Position numbers and translations under genes: made by a program. The notes beneath the pieces were generated by a model. The model searched no databases. It had not been told where the DNA came from and worked only from the letters and a program-made list of their open reading frames with translations. Positions 1-12,585 of a DNA stretch of 64,000 nucleotides are shown piece by piece. Position 1 is the first letter of the stretch. Every line of letters starts with the position of its first letter. This stretch comes from Gnetum montanum (lineage: Eukaryota > Streptophyta > Gnetopsida > Gnetales > Gnetaceae): positions 52,150 through 116,149 of the forward strand of contig MNCI01025327.1 in assembly GCA_015680685.1 (NCBI GenBank). The letters are read 5' to 3'.

Positions 1-2196
1 TTTACATAGTGTGGTTCTCATGCAAACAAAAAAGTGAGAATTCAAGGCACACCCCTTAACATAATAAAGCAATATGGACTACAAGCACTAGTTATGGCAC
101 TAGAAAGACATGTTACCCATGCCTGAAGGTTTCCTCTAACTAAGGCCCTTTCTCGCTTCCTACTTCTCCATCTCGCTCTCCTTGGGATGGTGGTCACTCT
201 TTGTGGAGGCATTCTTGTTGCTTCAAGAGGATGGATTGGCCAAGTGTCTTAATGCGAGATGACTGAATGTGGTTGGTTTGAGTCCGGATTTGGAATGAGT
301 TCTACTCAGTCATCTTAAACATGCAATACACTAAGGCTTTATACAACCTTGTTCTTGGGATTCCATTCCATTCTCTCCTCTCCATCTCTCTTCCTATTTT
401 CCACCTCATTGCTAATTTTATCATTAGTCCATTTCTAGATTGATGCATTATTTTTCTTTGGTGAATTCTTGTGGGTAAGTTTTTAACTCTTACTTCCAAA
501 TGACATTCCTAGAGCCTACATACTCTTTGATTTGTGGGTTTGTCAAGGCATAAAAGGCATGAGCCTACTTTGGGGATGACCCACTGGCATTCCTTTTTGG
601 TGTAATTGTTAAGTTCTTTTCCTTAAAAATTTTCTACAATCAATCATTTCTTGTTTCATCCCCATCCATGACATCCATTTTATTGGCGTTGCCATTATTA
701 TTTTTCCCATCTTTCTTGATCCTCATATTTTTCCATCTTATAGCTACCAAAGGTTCGCTCTTATTCATGGGGGCCCTGGCACAAATTTTTCAATTTTTTC
801 CATTCTACTATTTGCCTAACCCCTACACCTTCGGTAGTCACTAGTGATAAATCTCCGAACCAGTTTCTACCATAACCACAACTCAGTCAATGTGCTTCAT
901 ATCGAGGCAAGGTATCAACTACATTGTGGATTATCTATCCTTGCTCATTTGTGACTATGTTGTGTCTGTAGATGGTGATCATACAAACAATGGACTGGGC
1001 TTAGAGGAAGCACTCAGGATGGACCGGAACTGCAGCGTTTATGAAAGAAGCAAGTTTGGTGGCGTGGCTATGGATAAACAATGAAAGGCGTAATCTTGGC
1101 ATTAGCAACAACAAGCTTCATCTTCTTTTTCTCTCTCTTTCTCTTCAAGCTACCAAATAAAGGCTTGGATGTCATTTATAAATGAGTGTTCACCACAATG
1201 GTCATGAAAACTAATGTTGTAATATGCTTATTGATCCGTTCACTGGGCACGTTGAGTCTGTCATCCCATTCCATTCTTAATTGTCAATTAGTCAATAATC
1301 CCATACCTTCGCAAGATTTTGTAAGAAACTTGAGGATGAGTTTTCATTTAGTCATGGGGGTATGATGAACTGCGATATCGAGGCTGCAATCTCGCATCCA
1401 CAATATCGGGTCCGCGATATCGGAGCCTACCATGCGATGTTGGATACCCGATATTGAGACCTATCTCCTTGCCTATAAATAAGAGGCGAGTGCACTTGGT
1501 TTTACAATAGATAGTTAGTTCCTTAGCCAAACTCTTGCCTTTTCTTCCTCTCAAAGTTAGAATTATTTCTGCATGCCCGCAGTAGGAGTCATAAAGTGAA
1601 CGGATCTTTATTCCAACATTGTGTACCTGAGCACACCTTGTGTATGGCAATAAAGACAAACTTTATAATAAACCTTGCAGCATCCAGAATATATTAATTA
1701 ATGTTAATTGTTGTTACTTAATGCTTTCCTTAGTTAATTAATGATTCTCTCTCACCCTGCAACCCTTCTAAGTAAGCACACATAGTACAATCACTCCAAG
1801 CATGCATGTAACTCTTGGTAACCCAGTAACGATTAGTGTTTGGTAATCCTAGTAGTGTTGCACTGGTTCAGGATGTGTATAGCAAGTGAGAACGGATACT
1901 GATGTCAGGATTAATTAAAGCCTAGTTAATCAGTAGTTAAGTTAAATTAGTCACTTAGTTATCTCTCTCCTTCCCTATTAGCATAGGACATATAATCATA
2001 AAAGATATAAAAATCATATGCCTCATGCTTACTTAACCATACAATAGTGACATACAAGTTTGGGAAGACAATGATTAACTAACCCATTCTCGTTCCACAA
2101 AGGCGCATAAACACTTAATCCTTGGAATTCAACCAAATCGTGCATGAAATGCTCGTATTCGTATGGTTGAGCGTAGGGGTACCTCGCTGCTCATCA
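1..2196 (+). mobile_element. 3' part of a Ty3/Gypsy (Athila/Tat-like) non-autonomous element, with complete 3' LTR
   Basis: Bases 60-1362 align by eye with 15540-16800 inside the element at 11724-17463: the same order of shared words (ctaaggccc...ctcgcttcc, cttcaagaggatggattggcc, ttgttcttgggattccattcc). This internal 3' non-coding region runs into an LTR at 1363. No polymerase domain was found in it. The first base is already internal, so the 5' part lies outside the window. The sequence after the LTR (2197 on) has no primer-binding site, so this is a 3' LTR. Short open frames here (for example 890-1084) are not supported as genes. Confidence 0.75.
1363..2196 (+). repeat. 3' LTR (834 bp) of the Athila/Tat-like non-autonomous family
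   Basis: It starts TGATG just after the purine-rich tract GGGGGTA and ends in the inverted complement (TCATCA). It is collinear with the LTRs at 11724-12487 and 16801-17463: degenerate GATATCG palindromes at the start, a TATA box (TATAAATAAG, 1474-1483), a shared block around aaagtgaacggatctttatt, a polyadenylation-like AATAAAG, and the common end near cgtattcgtatggttgag. It is longer and clearly diverged from the copies at 11.7 and 16.8 kb, so it comes from an older insertion or a sister subfamily. Confidence 0.85.
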
Positions 2197-2639
2197 GCTA
2201 CCAAAGAATTAGAAAAACAACATGAACTCCCCTTGTTAGAAATGAAAATAATGAAAAATTTTCTAACTCCCACGTGTATATATAGGTGGTTTATATTAGA
2301 TACATTGTAAATATGACATCGTAGGCCTAATACATCGTAGCTACAACATCACCATCAAAAAATTCTAAATTTTGAGTGATTTTTTTTTGGGGAAAAATTG
2401 AGATAAATGAATAGTTTGGAAAATATAGAGGTGGTATGAAGGGTGTTTGATCATAAATGATATTCAAAATATAAAATTTTGATATGAAAAGCCTATAAAA
2501 GAAGTAATCTATGGTAAAGAAAGTTAATGAGATATATAGGAGATAGTTGTAGTAATTGCTAAAAGTGTGATTAGTAATGAGAATATAAGAAAGTAAAAAT
2601 TGATGCTTTAAGTGTCTTGGAGGCACAAGATGATGTGGA
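2197..2639. other. AT-rich spacer without recognisable gene
   Basis: This lies between the 3' LTR ending at 2196 and the end of the minus-strand Gypsy copy. I see no coding similarity or structural repeat. The 99-codon minus-strand frame here has low-complexity composition and no recognisable domain. It may be residual 3' region or LTR of the neighbouring minus-strand element, too diverged to align by eye. Confidence 0.4.
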
Positions 2640-5600
2640 ATTGGTTGTCAAGTATGAAACACAAGAGTTATACAAGTGGATCCTCCCTAAAGCAAGCTTT
2701 AGCCCTTAGTGCCCTTGTATAATCACACTTACAACTATCCGTAGGCACTCAAGGAGTTGACTGTAAAACATACATATCTTGCAAAACACACTATATTATA
2801 CAAAATCATTGAATTATAATTATATATAATAGTGAGGTGGAATGGAAGTAGAAAGGCTTTCAGAATTTGGACCTTGAGGTGTCTTACCATAGGCATAATG
2901 GATTCTTATGTATGATATGTGTTTAAATTAATCATTATTCATTCCATCCAAGATCCAAATCAAGTCCATGCCACTTACAAGTGACATCACATTGTATCAT
3001 TTCAAAATTAACAACCACAAGACTACCACTCCTGTAAGAGGCATTTACACTTGGCAATAAAGTTCAAGGAAGTGGTTTATTGCTAGCACACTTTTATTTT
3101 TTATTTTTTAAATTTCTAAGAAGCCACCTACCTTGAGGCATGGGTAACATGTCTTTCTAATGGGATCCACAAAAAAAAATTTGTGCATTTATTATGTATT
3201 TACTAGTGTTAACCTTACCAGGGGACTACCTTTAGGTATAGGTAACAAGTCTTTCCAGTGAAATGGAAAGGTAGCATTTATTTTGGACTTTCATGTTTCA
3301 TTAGAACTCAAGTAAATAATACAACTTAACAACAAGATAAGACTAGTAGTCTTAGCAAATTTACAAATATCCTTGATGTCACACCCTTTTCATTCCCACT
3401 TGGTTCTTCATTTTACTATCCATGCATAATGATCACAAGTTTATTTTAGTTTTATTGTGAGAATAATGTCATTATGGCCATTGTAATAACCTCTTATTAT
3501 TGGAAATGAGAGTATGAATGATGTGGTTTCACTGTATACAAAATCTATCCTTCAATGATTTGATAATATAGGGCAATATTCACATTATTGGGACTACATC
3601 TTATTTTATTCCTTTACACTTTATTTAAAAACAACAACAAAAATATGTATAAAAAAGATGATAAAAAATTGTAAAAAATGTTGAAAATAGAAAATGTCAA
3701 AAAATTATTAAAGAGTAAAAAATGAAAAATGATTCAAGAAGTAAAAATAATATAAAAGAATGGAAAAATTAATAAGAAATGGAAAAATATAAAAAGTAGA
3801 AAATTAAGAATAGAAAAAGATAAGAAATAGAAAAGTGTCAAAAGAATATTTTATACCTAAGTGTCAAAGTTGACACCTTCATGACTATTTTGAGAAGTGG
3901 ATATTTGGAATATTGAACAGGTGGTAGTTAGCCTGGTGGATAGGGCAAAGTCTTTGACAGAGAAGGGAGAGTCATGATATGGCTTAACTTGTTTAATATC
4001 AACAAGAATCAACTTTTGCAGGTTGGTTGGGTGATAGATCTACATGACACTAGATTGGTATGTTACCTAGACAATATAGGGTCCTTTCCTTAAGTTTTGG
4101 AACTTAGCGTTTTGTGGAACATGACTTGAATTATAAAAGAGAACTTTATCACCCAGTTAAATTGATACTTGTCTTATTTTAGCATTATGCCTATATTTGG
4201 AGTATTTCTTATGAATATCATTATTCATCAATGCTGCAAGTCTATTTTCTTCTAGAACATTAAGATTCATGAGGCATTCTTTTTTAGCTAAGTTTAAGAG
4301 GTCAAGTTCACTAGCAATGGCTAAAGTTTGAAGCTCTACTTGGATTGGTAGTGTAGGAAGCTTTTCATAAACTAGTTCATAGGACAAATATTTAATAGGA
4401 AGTTTCCGTATGGATGTATAGAGTATCATTTAGCTTATTGCTCCAATGCTTTCTAAATTGACTAACTATTATAGTTAATATTCTTATGATTTCCTGGTTA
4501 ATCACTTCTACTTGACCATTTTCTTGGGGGTGGTATGATGTAGTTAGTCATTGATTCAGCCAAGTTGTTGAATTAGCATTTCGAATGTAGCTCCTATCAA
4601 ATGAGTCTTGTTGTCTAATATGAGCATGTGTGGCACTTCAAATCTATTCACCACATGTTGTTGAAATAATTTAACAAGTGTTTTGGCTATGTAATCCTTG
4701 ACTACAAGTGCTTCTACCCACTTGGTACAATAATAAACTATCATTATAATGTATGATTTCCCATTGGACATTAGTGTGATGGAACCCATGAAATCAATCC
4801 CCCAAATATCAAATGGTTCTAATGGTTATATCCATTGTTGTGGATCTACATCTCTAGCTATCATTCCTTCATCACGTTAACATCTTTCATAAGATTGGAT
4901 GAATTAGCATGCATCCCTGAATATGCTAGGCCAACAATAGCCTACCATCATCACCTTTAGTGTTGTTCTGCATCCTACGTAGTGATCACCATAGGGTCGG
5001 TCATGTACATCTTGTAGAGGTCTTTGTTAGCTCTCTTCTAGAATGCTCCATCTTACTAGTCCATCAACACATATCTTGTAAATATTTTCATTAATTTTCA
5101 TATACTATTTAACTTGGTGGAGGAATTGTTCCATTTATTTCTTATTCCACTCAATAGGAAGCTCTTGTGTAGCCAAGTAGGTCATGTAATCAATAATCCA
5201 CAACTTTTCTATTGAGTTGATGGCCATTGTTGTTCTTGTAAACAAATTTTCATCCAGAAATTGATCTAATAATGGCTCATCATGTTCTTGTTGTTTTCAT
5301 CTTATTCATGAAAAATGATTAGCTACAACATTTTCAATGCCTTTTTTGTCTATTAAGGTGATGTCAAACTCTTGTAATATCACAAGCCATCGTATCACCT
5401 TTGGAGTAACTACTGATTTATTCATTAGAAATCTGATTGCACAATGATCCGTGTGGACATAAATAGGATACCTGAGCACATAATGTCAAAATTTTTTTAA
5501 GTGCATACATTACAACCAGAAGCTCCTTTTCTATAGTGGTGTAGTTAAGTTATGTCCCAGTCATGCTTTGGCTAGCACAGTGTATGTAATATGGTCTTTT

Positions 5601-7815
5601 CTAATCATCAAGCTAAGTGAGTACTACTCCTAGTGCATAGTTTGAAGCAGGATTGGTGTTTTGAATAGCTTCTAGTTTAATGTCTCGAATGCCACCTCAC
5701 ATACTTATGTCCATTGGAATGATGCATCTTTCTTTGTAAGTTCTACTACCGACTTAGCGATCTTCGAAAAATTCTCAATAAACCTTCAGTAATATCTAGT
5801 ATAGCTAAGGAATGATTTAACATCCTTAAAAGTTTGTGGTCACTAGGTGATGTTTTGAATGACTCTTATCTAGTCAAGATCTACCTCTATTTCTTTTTGA
5901 AATATTTTATGTCCCAAATCAATACCATCTTGGATCATTAAATGGCTTTTCTACCAATTGAACTTTAGACTAGTTTCAATGCATCTTTGCATAACCTAAT
6001 CTAGTTAGTCCAAGGCTTGTTTGAAGTCTAGCCCATACATGAAAAAAATCACCCATAAATACATCCACTACATTGCCAATCTATTTCTAGAAGATACTCA
6101 ATACAAGTCTTTGGAAGGTAGCAAGAGCATTACACAAGTCGAAAGACATTTTCTTATAGGCAAACATCCCTCATGAACTGGTGAATATAGTCTTCTCTTC
6201 ATCTTCTAGTGCAATGCGGATTTGGTTATACCCATTGTACCCATCAAGGAAACTATAAAACTAATGTCTTGCAATAGTATCAAGGATTTGGTCAACAAAT
6301 GGTAATGGAAAGTGATCCTTGAATGTTGCTAAATTTAATAACTAGAAGTTAATGTAGACCCTCCACTTGCCATCTTTCCTTGGGACAATGACTAAGGAAC
6401 TGACCCATTCACTATCTTCTATTAGATAGATGAACCCTACTTTTAATAGTTTTTGAATTCTTGTTTGATCACTTCCTTGAATTTGAGATTCAATCTTCTT
6501 TAAGGTTGGTGGTGAGGTTTGATAGTCAGATTTGTATAGATTTGGTACCAACATATGCATGTATCTATTCCCGTTATTTCATTATAGCACCATGCAAGTG
6601 TTGTTGGCCATTTATTTACCACTTCTAATAATTTTCTCTTTTACTCTTCATTAAGATTAACATTGATAATTACTAGATTTTTGTTATTCAAAAAAGCATA
6701 CTCTAATATGTTCAATATGGCTTTCAGTTCTAAAGGTTCTATTCATACTTCTCTTCGATCTCTAATTATTCCCATTCAATGTCTTCTTCTTGATGTGACT
6801 GTACATAGGGATTTCTCCTTCTTAACTATTCTAACATGTCAATTTCTTCAATGTAAGCACTTGTGATTTTATTCAATGGTTCCATGTACATATCAAACTT
6901 TGTCTCTTTGTCAATAATCAGCCACTGGGTGCCTTCTTGTTTTATGGCAACTACATACAAACATTATTGCACATACCAATCTTCTATACATTAATTACAT
7001 GTTGTATTCATTTATTGTTTTATGATCCATATTTTCTACATGCAATTGCACCCACTATCGCTATATGTAATGCATGGAACTTGGCATCTCTATATGATTC
7101 TGGCTTCATCTTCCTTGGAAATTTCCAAGGATAAGTCTCTGATCCCTAGCTTAGCATCCATAGTGTAAAGCCATGCTCTTCCCAAAATTATAAGAAACTC
7201 TCCATTTTTTTTTCACCACATGTATAACTAAGAAGTAACTAGGATAAGACCATCCACTTATGGTGGTAATGACATCTTCCACTTGTCTAAGTGGGATGGT
7301 GATTAACTGATCCATAAGCTCTAGTCGGATCTTGCTTTTCTTTAGTGGAAGAAGATTCTTGGCTCTGTATATGTCCTATAAAATCAAGTTCACTCATGAC
7401 CTAGAATCTAATAGAGCATTGCAAGGTTTATGTCCTACTATGTGGAGATATACTAAGGGACTTCTAGGATCTATTCTCTTCTTGGAAAGTCCTCCTACTT
7501 TAATTCAGTGCATTACAGTTTGAGTGAGCATGACAATGGTTAACTTTGAATTCATAGGATGTGGAAGCATGGTGTTCCCTTAAGGAGTATGTATAGATGG
7601 GGTGGAGATCAGTGAAGTCCCCATCCTTTGATTCTTTTTGAGACTAATACTGAAAAAAGGATGTTTCCTAGATTTGGGTTCATTTACCATCACATTCTCT
7701 TGTGTATTAATTACCCTAGTATCATTCCTTTGTTGTGATTGTGTTGGTAGTTCTCCTTGAATAACCAGTAGCAGCACTAGTGGTAGAGAGTTAGGAGTTG
7801 AAACTAATGAACTAT
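2640..7815 (-). mobile_element. Degenerate Ty3/Gypsy (Athila/Tat-like) element, gag C-terminus to 3' region
   Basis: Read on the minus strand the order is gag linker, protease, RT, RNase H, integrase, 3' non-coding, which is the Ty3/Gypsy order. Gag linker: about 7815-7580, with a GELPTQ block shared with 13793-13810. Protease region: about 7530-7050. RT: about 6560-5900, with a VPRKDGKWRVYINF block and a decayed FLDGYNGYNQI motif. RNase H: about 5600-5290. Integrase: 4880-4157, with CTKWVEA and a C-terminal block around ELDLLNLAKKE. An A-rich tract (3630-3860) and the words at 3360-3400 and 2690-2760 match the 3' non-coding region of the element at 11724-17463 (about 14870-16070). Stops and frameshifts occur in every domain. 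No LTR is left on either side; the 5' side ends abruptly against the Copia fragment at about 7816. Confidence 0.8.
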
Positions 7816-9633
7816 ATGTTGGTTGGAAGATTCCAAATGGAAGAAAGTTGTGATGGAGGAAATGAAGGCTTTGGAAGACAATGAAACATGGGAAATAGTC
7901 CACCTACCTAAAGGAAAGAAACTTGTGGGGAGCAAATGGGTGTTTACTATCAAGTATGGTCCTGATGACTACATTAAAAGATACAAGGCTAGACTTGTGG
8001 CACAAGGGTTCACTCTAGACATATGGGATAGACTATGCAAAAACATTTGCTCCTAAAATGAAACTCAATTCTATTAGGATTTTATTATCTTTAGCTACAA
8101 ATCTAGATTAGGGGCTACATCAACTTGACATAAAAAATGTCTTCCTGCATGGTACATTGGAAGAAGAAGTTTACATGAGGATACCACCTAGTTTTAAATC
8201 TTAAAAAGGTACGAGTAAAGTATGTAGATTTAAAAAGTCACTCTACGAACGCAAACAATCTCCTCAAGCCTGGTTTACTCGATTGAGTGGTATGATGGAC
8301 CAATTTGGAAATGAGCAAGGACAAGCTGATCATACTTTATTTGTTAAAAAGGAAAGTGTGGTAGAAGATCAATACTTATTATTTATGTTAATGCTATAGT
8401 GATTAAAGGAGATAATGATCATGAGATTAAAGATCTCAAAAGGAATCTCCAAGCAAAGTTCAAAGTCAAAGATCTCTGTCCACCAAAGTATTTTTTGGGA
8501 ATGGAAATTGCTAGAAGCAAGAAAGGGATTTTCATCCTCCAAAGCAAATATATCATAGATTTACTCAAAGAGACTCACAAGATGGGGTGTAGACCAACAA
8601 GGACTCCATTGAAATGAAACTGAAAACAAAAGACTCCTAAAGAAGATCCTCCTATAAATCGAGAAAGCTATCAATGCTTAGTTGGTAAACTCATCTATTT
8701 GTCTCTTACTAGGCCAGATATTGCTTTTAGTGTAAGTTTTGTTAGCCAGTTCATGCATGCTCCTACAAAGAGACACCAAGATGCTCTAAATTAGATTCTA
8801 AGGTATTTAAAGGGATGCCTAGGGAATGAAATATTGTTCAAGAAGTGTAGTGAAAGGGACATTGTTGGTTTTGTTGATGTAGATTGGGCTAGAGCTGTTG
8901 AAGATAGCAAGTCTACTACAAGGTATTGTACCAAGGTTTGGGAAACCTTAATGACATGGAGAAGCAAAAAATAATCTATTATAGCACATAGTAGTGTAGA
9001 AGCTAAATATAGAGCTATAGCATAAGAAATCTATGAACTCATTTGGCTATAAAGGTTGATGGAAGATCTCAAGATACCAAAAAGTAGTCTGATGAGGTTG
9101 TTTAGCAATAGTAAGTCTGCCATCAATATCATCCAAAATCCAATCTAGCATGATCATATGAATCATGTAAGAATTAATAGGAATTTCATAAAAAACAAAG
9201 TTGACAACGAAACAATTGCTCTATCCTACATTTCTACCATGATGCAAGAAGCTAATATTTTCACGAAGGCCTTATACAGACCAAGCTTTGATTCTTTTGT
9301 TAACAAGTTAGGAATGATATATATCTATTCACCAACTTGAGGGGGGAGTGTTAGAAAGTCAAAATAAAGCTAGATCAACTTACCAACATTAGTTGATTCT
9401 CTAAATCAATTAGGGTCTAATTTTGTGGATCAACTTACCAAAATTAGTTAATTCTTAGAATCAATTTCTGTCATCAATATTTGTCAGTTATTTTCCAAAT
9501 TTCTTGTTCCTTATTTAGTAGATTTCCTATTGTAATTTTTTCCTATAAATTATTGTAATTTTTTATTCAAGATGAATGAGAGAGTGACAGAATTATTTTT
9601 CCAAACTTTTCTTCTCTTGCCTGTTCACTAACA
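7816..9633 (+). mobile_element. 5'-truncated Ty1/Copia element (RT, RNase H and 3' LTR)
   Basis: The RT starts at about 7823 (EEMKALEDNETWEIV, GSKWVFTIKY, RYKARLVAQGFT) and continues through frames at 8399-8617 (LGMEIARSKKGIFILQSKY) to the RNase H C-terminus at 9158-9340 (ANIFTKALYRPSFDS). Several stops and frameshifts break it; the YVDD region near 8390 is degenerate. A G-rich polypurine tract (gaggggggag) precedes the 3' LTR at 9349. Gag, protease, integrase and the 5' LTR are missing. The left junction is against the gag linker of the minus-strand Gypsy; the right junction is inside RNase H of a second minus-strand Gypsy copy. Confidence 0.85.
9349..9633 (+). repeat. Copia 3' LTR (285 bp)
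   Basis: It begins TGTTAG directly after a polypurine tract and ends CTAACA, a 6-bp perfect terminal inverted repeat. It contains an internal partial duplication of the phrase about aacttaccaa(c/a)attagtt. The 5' partner is absent, so age cannot be estimated from LTR divergence. Confidence 0.8.
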
Positions 9634-11723
9634 AAGGTCCTTTATTATATTATGGGTTCCAATTTAATCTTAATAAATGATCAACTACTATATTTTTTGT
9701 TACTTTTCTAGCAATCATGGTAATGTTAAATTCTTGTAATATCACAAGCCATATTATTACTCTTGTGTTGATAGCTAGTTTATTCATCAAAAATTTGATT
9801 ACACTATGGTCAATGTAAACGTAGATTGGATAATCAAGCACATAGTTTTTGAACTTCTCAAGTGAATGCACCAGAGCTATATGCTCCTTTTTTATAGTGA
9901 TGTAGTTAACTTATGCTTCAATGATGCAATGGCTAGCACAATAAATGTAATAATGTATTTTCTGATCATCTAATTGAGTAAGTAGTGTCCCTAGCACATA
10001 GTTAGAAGCACCCATCATAATGTGGAAAGGTATTGACCAATTTGAAGCCCTTAAGATTATAATCTTGATTAACTTTTGTTTAGGCTCTCAAATGCCTATT
10101 CACACTCTTCTAACCAAACAAATGATGCATCTTTCTTCATTAGTTTTACAAACGATTTTATTATCTTTGAAAAGTTCTTAATGAATCTTCTATAGTACCC
10201 TATGTGGCCAAGAAATGATCTAATAACCTTAATTGTTTATGGTCTCTAGATGATGCTTTAGATGAGTCTTATTTTATTAGGATCTACCTCAATTCTTTTT
10301 TTTTAAGATTTTGTGCCCTAGAACTATTCCTTCTTGGACCATTAAATGGCTCTTTTGCCAATTAAGTTTTAGATTTATTTCCACATATTTTTTTCAAAAC
10401 TTACTCTAATCAGTCCAAGGTTTGTTCAAAGTCAGGTTCATAAGTGAAAAAATTATCCACAAATACTTTAACTTCATTACCAATCTATTTTTGAAATACA
10501 TTGAGGATAAGTCTTTGGAATGTTATAGAAGTAATGCATAAATCAAATGACATTTGCTTATATGCAAACATTTCTCATGAATTGGTGAATGTAGTCTTCT
10601 CTTGATCTTCTAGTGTAATGTAGATCTTATTGTATCCACTATATCCATTCAAAAAATTGTAATATTAATGCCCTGAAATAGTATCTGAAACTTGATCAAT
10701 AAATAATAAAGGAAATGATTTTTAAATGTTTTTACATTAAGAAATCTAAAATGTATACAGAACCTCCACTTGTCATCTTTCCTCAAAATAATGGCCAATG
10801 GGTTGATTCATTCATTATTTACAATTGGGTAGATGAACTCTGTCTTTAGTAGTTTCTCAAATCCTTACTTGACTATCCCTTTAAGCTTCAAAGTTAACAT
10901 TCACTAAGGCTAATGGCATGATCTGACAATTGGATCTATGTAGATGTGATATTGATAAATACATGGACCTATGCTAGTAATCTCATTGTAAGACCATGCA
11001 AATGTTGTTGGTCATTTATTTATGACTTCAAGTAATATTTGTTTCTATTTTTAATCTAGATTAGCATTGATAATTACTAGTTTCTTATTATTTAGAAAAA
11101 CATATTTTAGCATACTTGGTAATGTCTTGAGTTCTAAGGGTGCTGGCTCAATTTTATTAGGAATTTTTAGCTTTTCCCATTCAAGATTATCTTCTTTTTA
11201 AAACTTAATGTGGGAAAGTTTTCTTTTTATTCATATCATCTATTTCTTCAGCATAGTCTTTTGTAATATTCTCAACTAGTTCCATGCATATGTTTAATCT
11301 TGAGTTTGTATCATTAATTAGCTATTGGGTACCTTCTTATTTGGTGGTTGATCCATGCTAGCACTACTGGACACACACATCTTCAATATAATTTTTGCAT
11401 GTTGTGATGTGGCTCTTTCTTATGATTTGTACTCTCTACATGTAGTTGCATCCCATATTGTTACATGTAATGCACAAATGTCTTTGCTTCTATATAGCTC
11501 TTTTTTCATCTTCCTTGGAAATTTCTAAGAACAAATCTCTTATTCTTAGCTTAGCATCAATGGTGCTAAGTAATGCCCTTCTCATAATAATAGGAAAATC
11601 TCCTTTATTCTGTCCAACTTGAATAACTAAGAAATTTGCAAGATAGGACTAGCTATTGATGGTGGTTACAACATCTTCCACTTACCTAAGTGAAACAATC
11701 ATTGATTGGTCTATAATCTTTGG
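9634..11723 (-). mobile_element. Second minus-strand Ty3/Gypsy (Athila/Tat-like) copy, RNase H to protease part
   Basis: On the minus strand, RNase H lies at 9871-9650 (YVYIDHSVIKFLMNK), RT at about 10960-10000, and protease and its C-terminal linker at about 11723-11300. The sequence parallels the copy at 2640-7815 closely enough to align phrase by phrase (for example 11655-11720 with 7260-7330). The protease frame is cut at 11723 by the element that begins at 11724 and picks up again, after a deletion, at 17464. The left edge meets the Copia LTR at 9633, so integrase and the 3' LTR are lost. All frames are broken. Confidence 0.78.
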
Positions 11724-12487
11724 TGATGGGACGCGATATCGCATGGGCCGCGATATCGCGTTTCGCCGCCAAGTCTATAAATAAGATGTAGCTCTCCCTT
11801 GTTTCTCATCTAGATCTAGACCCTTAGTGAAATTCTGGCAGTTCTACCTCTCCAGAGATAGAATATTTTCCATGTGCCCGTAGTAGGAGCTTCAAAGTGA
11901 ACGGATCTTTATTCGAGCAAATATTGTACCTGAACAATAAACCTTCTTAACCTTGGATAAACCTTGCAGTGCATGGAATAGGCTAAATAGGACTTTTATT
12001 TATTGTTATTTACTGTTTACCATTTAATCGCTTTATTAGTTATTAAATCTCTCTCAACCCTTCTCTCCTAGTTAAGTGCCTCAATACGACCGCTTCGAGC
12101 ACTTGGGTTACGCTTGGTGATCCCAGCAACAATTAGTGTTTGGTAACCAAGGTTGCATTGGTTCAGGGTGTGAATGGTAAGTGGGAATGGATGCTAACAT
12201 TAGTTTAATTAAGGCTTAGTTAGTTAGTTAAAGTTAGTCAATTAGTCTCTTCAACCCTTCACCTCACTAGCATAGGAGATAAAACATAAAAGACATAAAA
12301 ATCATATACCTCAAACTTACTTAACCATACATCGTGACAAATACAAGTAAGTCTAGGAAGACAATGAATAATTAACCTTAAGTGTTCCATGAGGCATGTA
12401 GGCACTTACTCTGCGGAGTTCGACCGGATCGCGCATGTTACACTCGTATTCGTATGGCTGAGTGTAGGGGTATCTCGCCACTCATCA
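11724..12487 (+). repeat. 5' LTR (764 bp) of the non-autonomous Gypsy element
   Basis: It begins TGATGGG and ends TCATCA. It is highly similar over its first 627 bp to 16801-17463, with mostly single-base changes, a small insertion in the palindrome region of the 3' copy, and a short indel near the AATAAA segment. It contains the TATA box at 11776-11785. The LTR end is defined by the adjoining primer-binding site. Confidence 0.88.
11733..11785 (+). promoter_or_regulatory. LTR promoter: two GCGATATCGC palindromes upstream of a TATA box
   Basis: GCGATATCGC occurs at 11733-11742 and again at 11750-11759, where CGCGATATCGCG is a perfect 12-bp palindrome. A TATA box, TATAAATAAG, follows at 11776-11785. 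The 3' LTR keeps the arrangement with three partly mutated copies (16809-16858) and TATA at 16873-16882. That these are transcription-factor sites is inference from position and conservation. Confidence 0.6.
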
Positions 12488-12488
12488 T

Positions 12489-12506
12489 TGGCGTCATTGC
12501 CGGGGA
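12489..12506 (+). other. Primer-binding site matching tRNA-Asp
   Basis: TGGCGTCATTGCCGGGGA follows the 5' LTR after one base. It is complementary to the 3' end of plant tRNA-Asp with about two mismatches and is the type of site known from Athila/Tat-lineage elements. Confidence 0.8.
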
Positions 12507-12585
12507 CTAAGTGTTTGTGCACTAAGTAGAACATAGGAGATCACTCACATCGTTGGGAGCTTAAACGAACCTTAGGGTTAATTAA

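Noticed and set aside
3630-3860. A-rich tract as a replication origin or scaffold attachment site
   Set aside because: It corresponds to the post-coding low-complexity region of the Gypsy family, so no separate function need be assumed.
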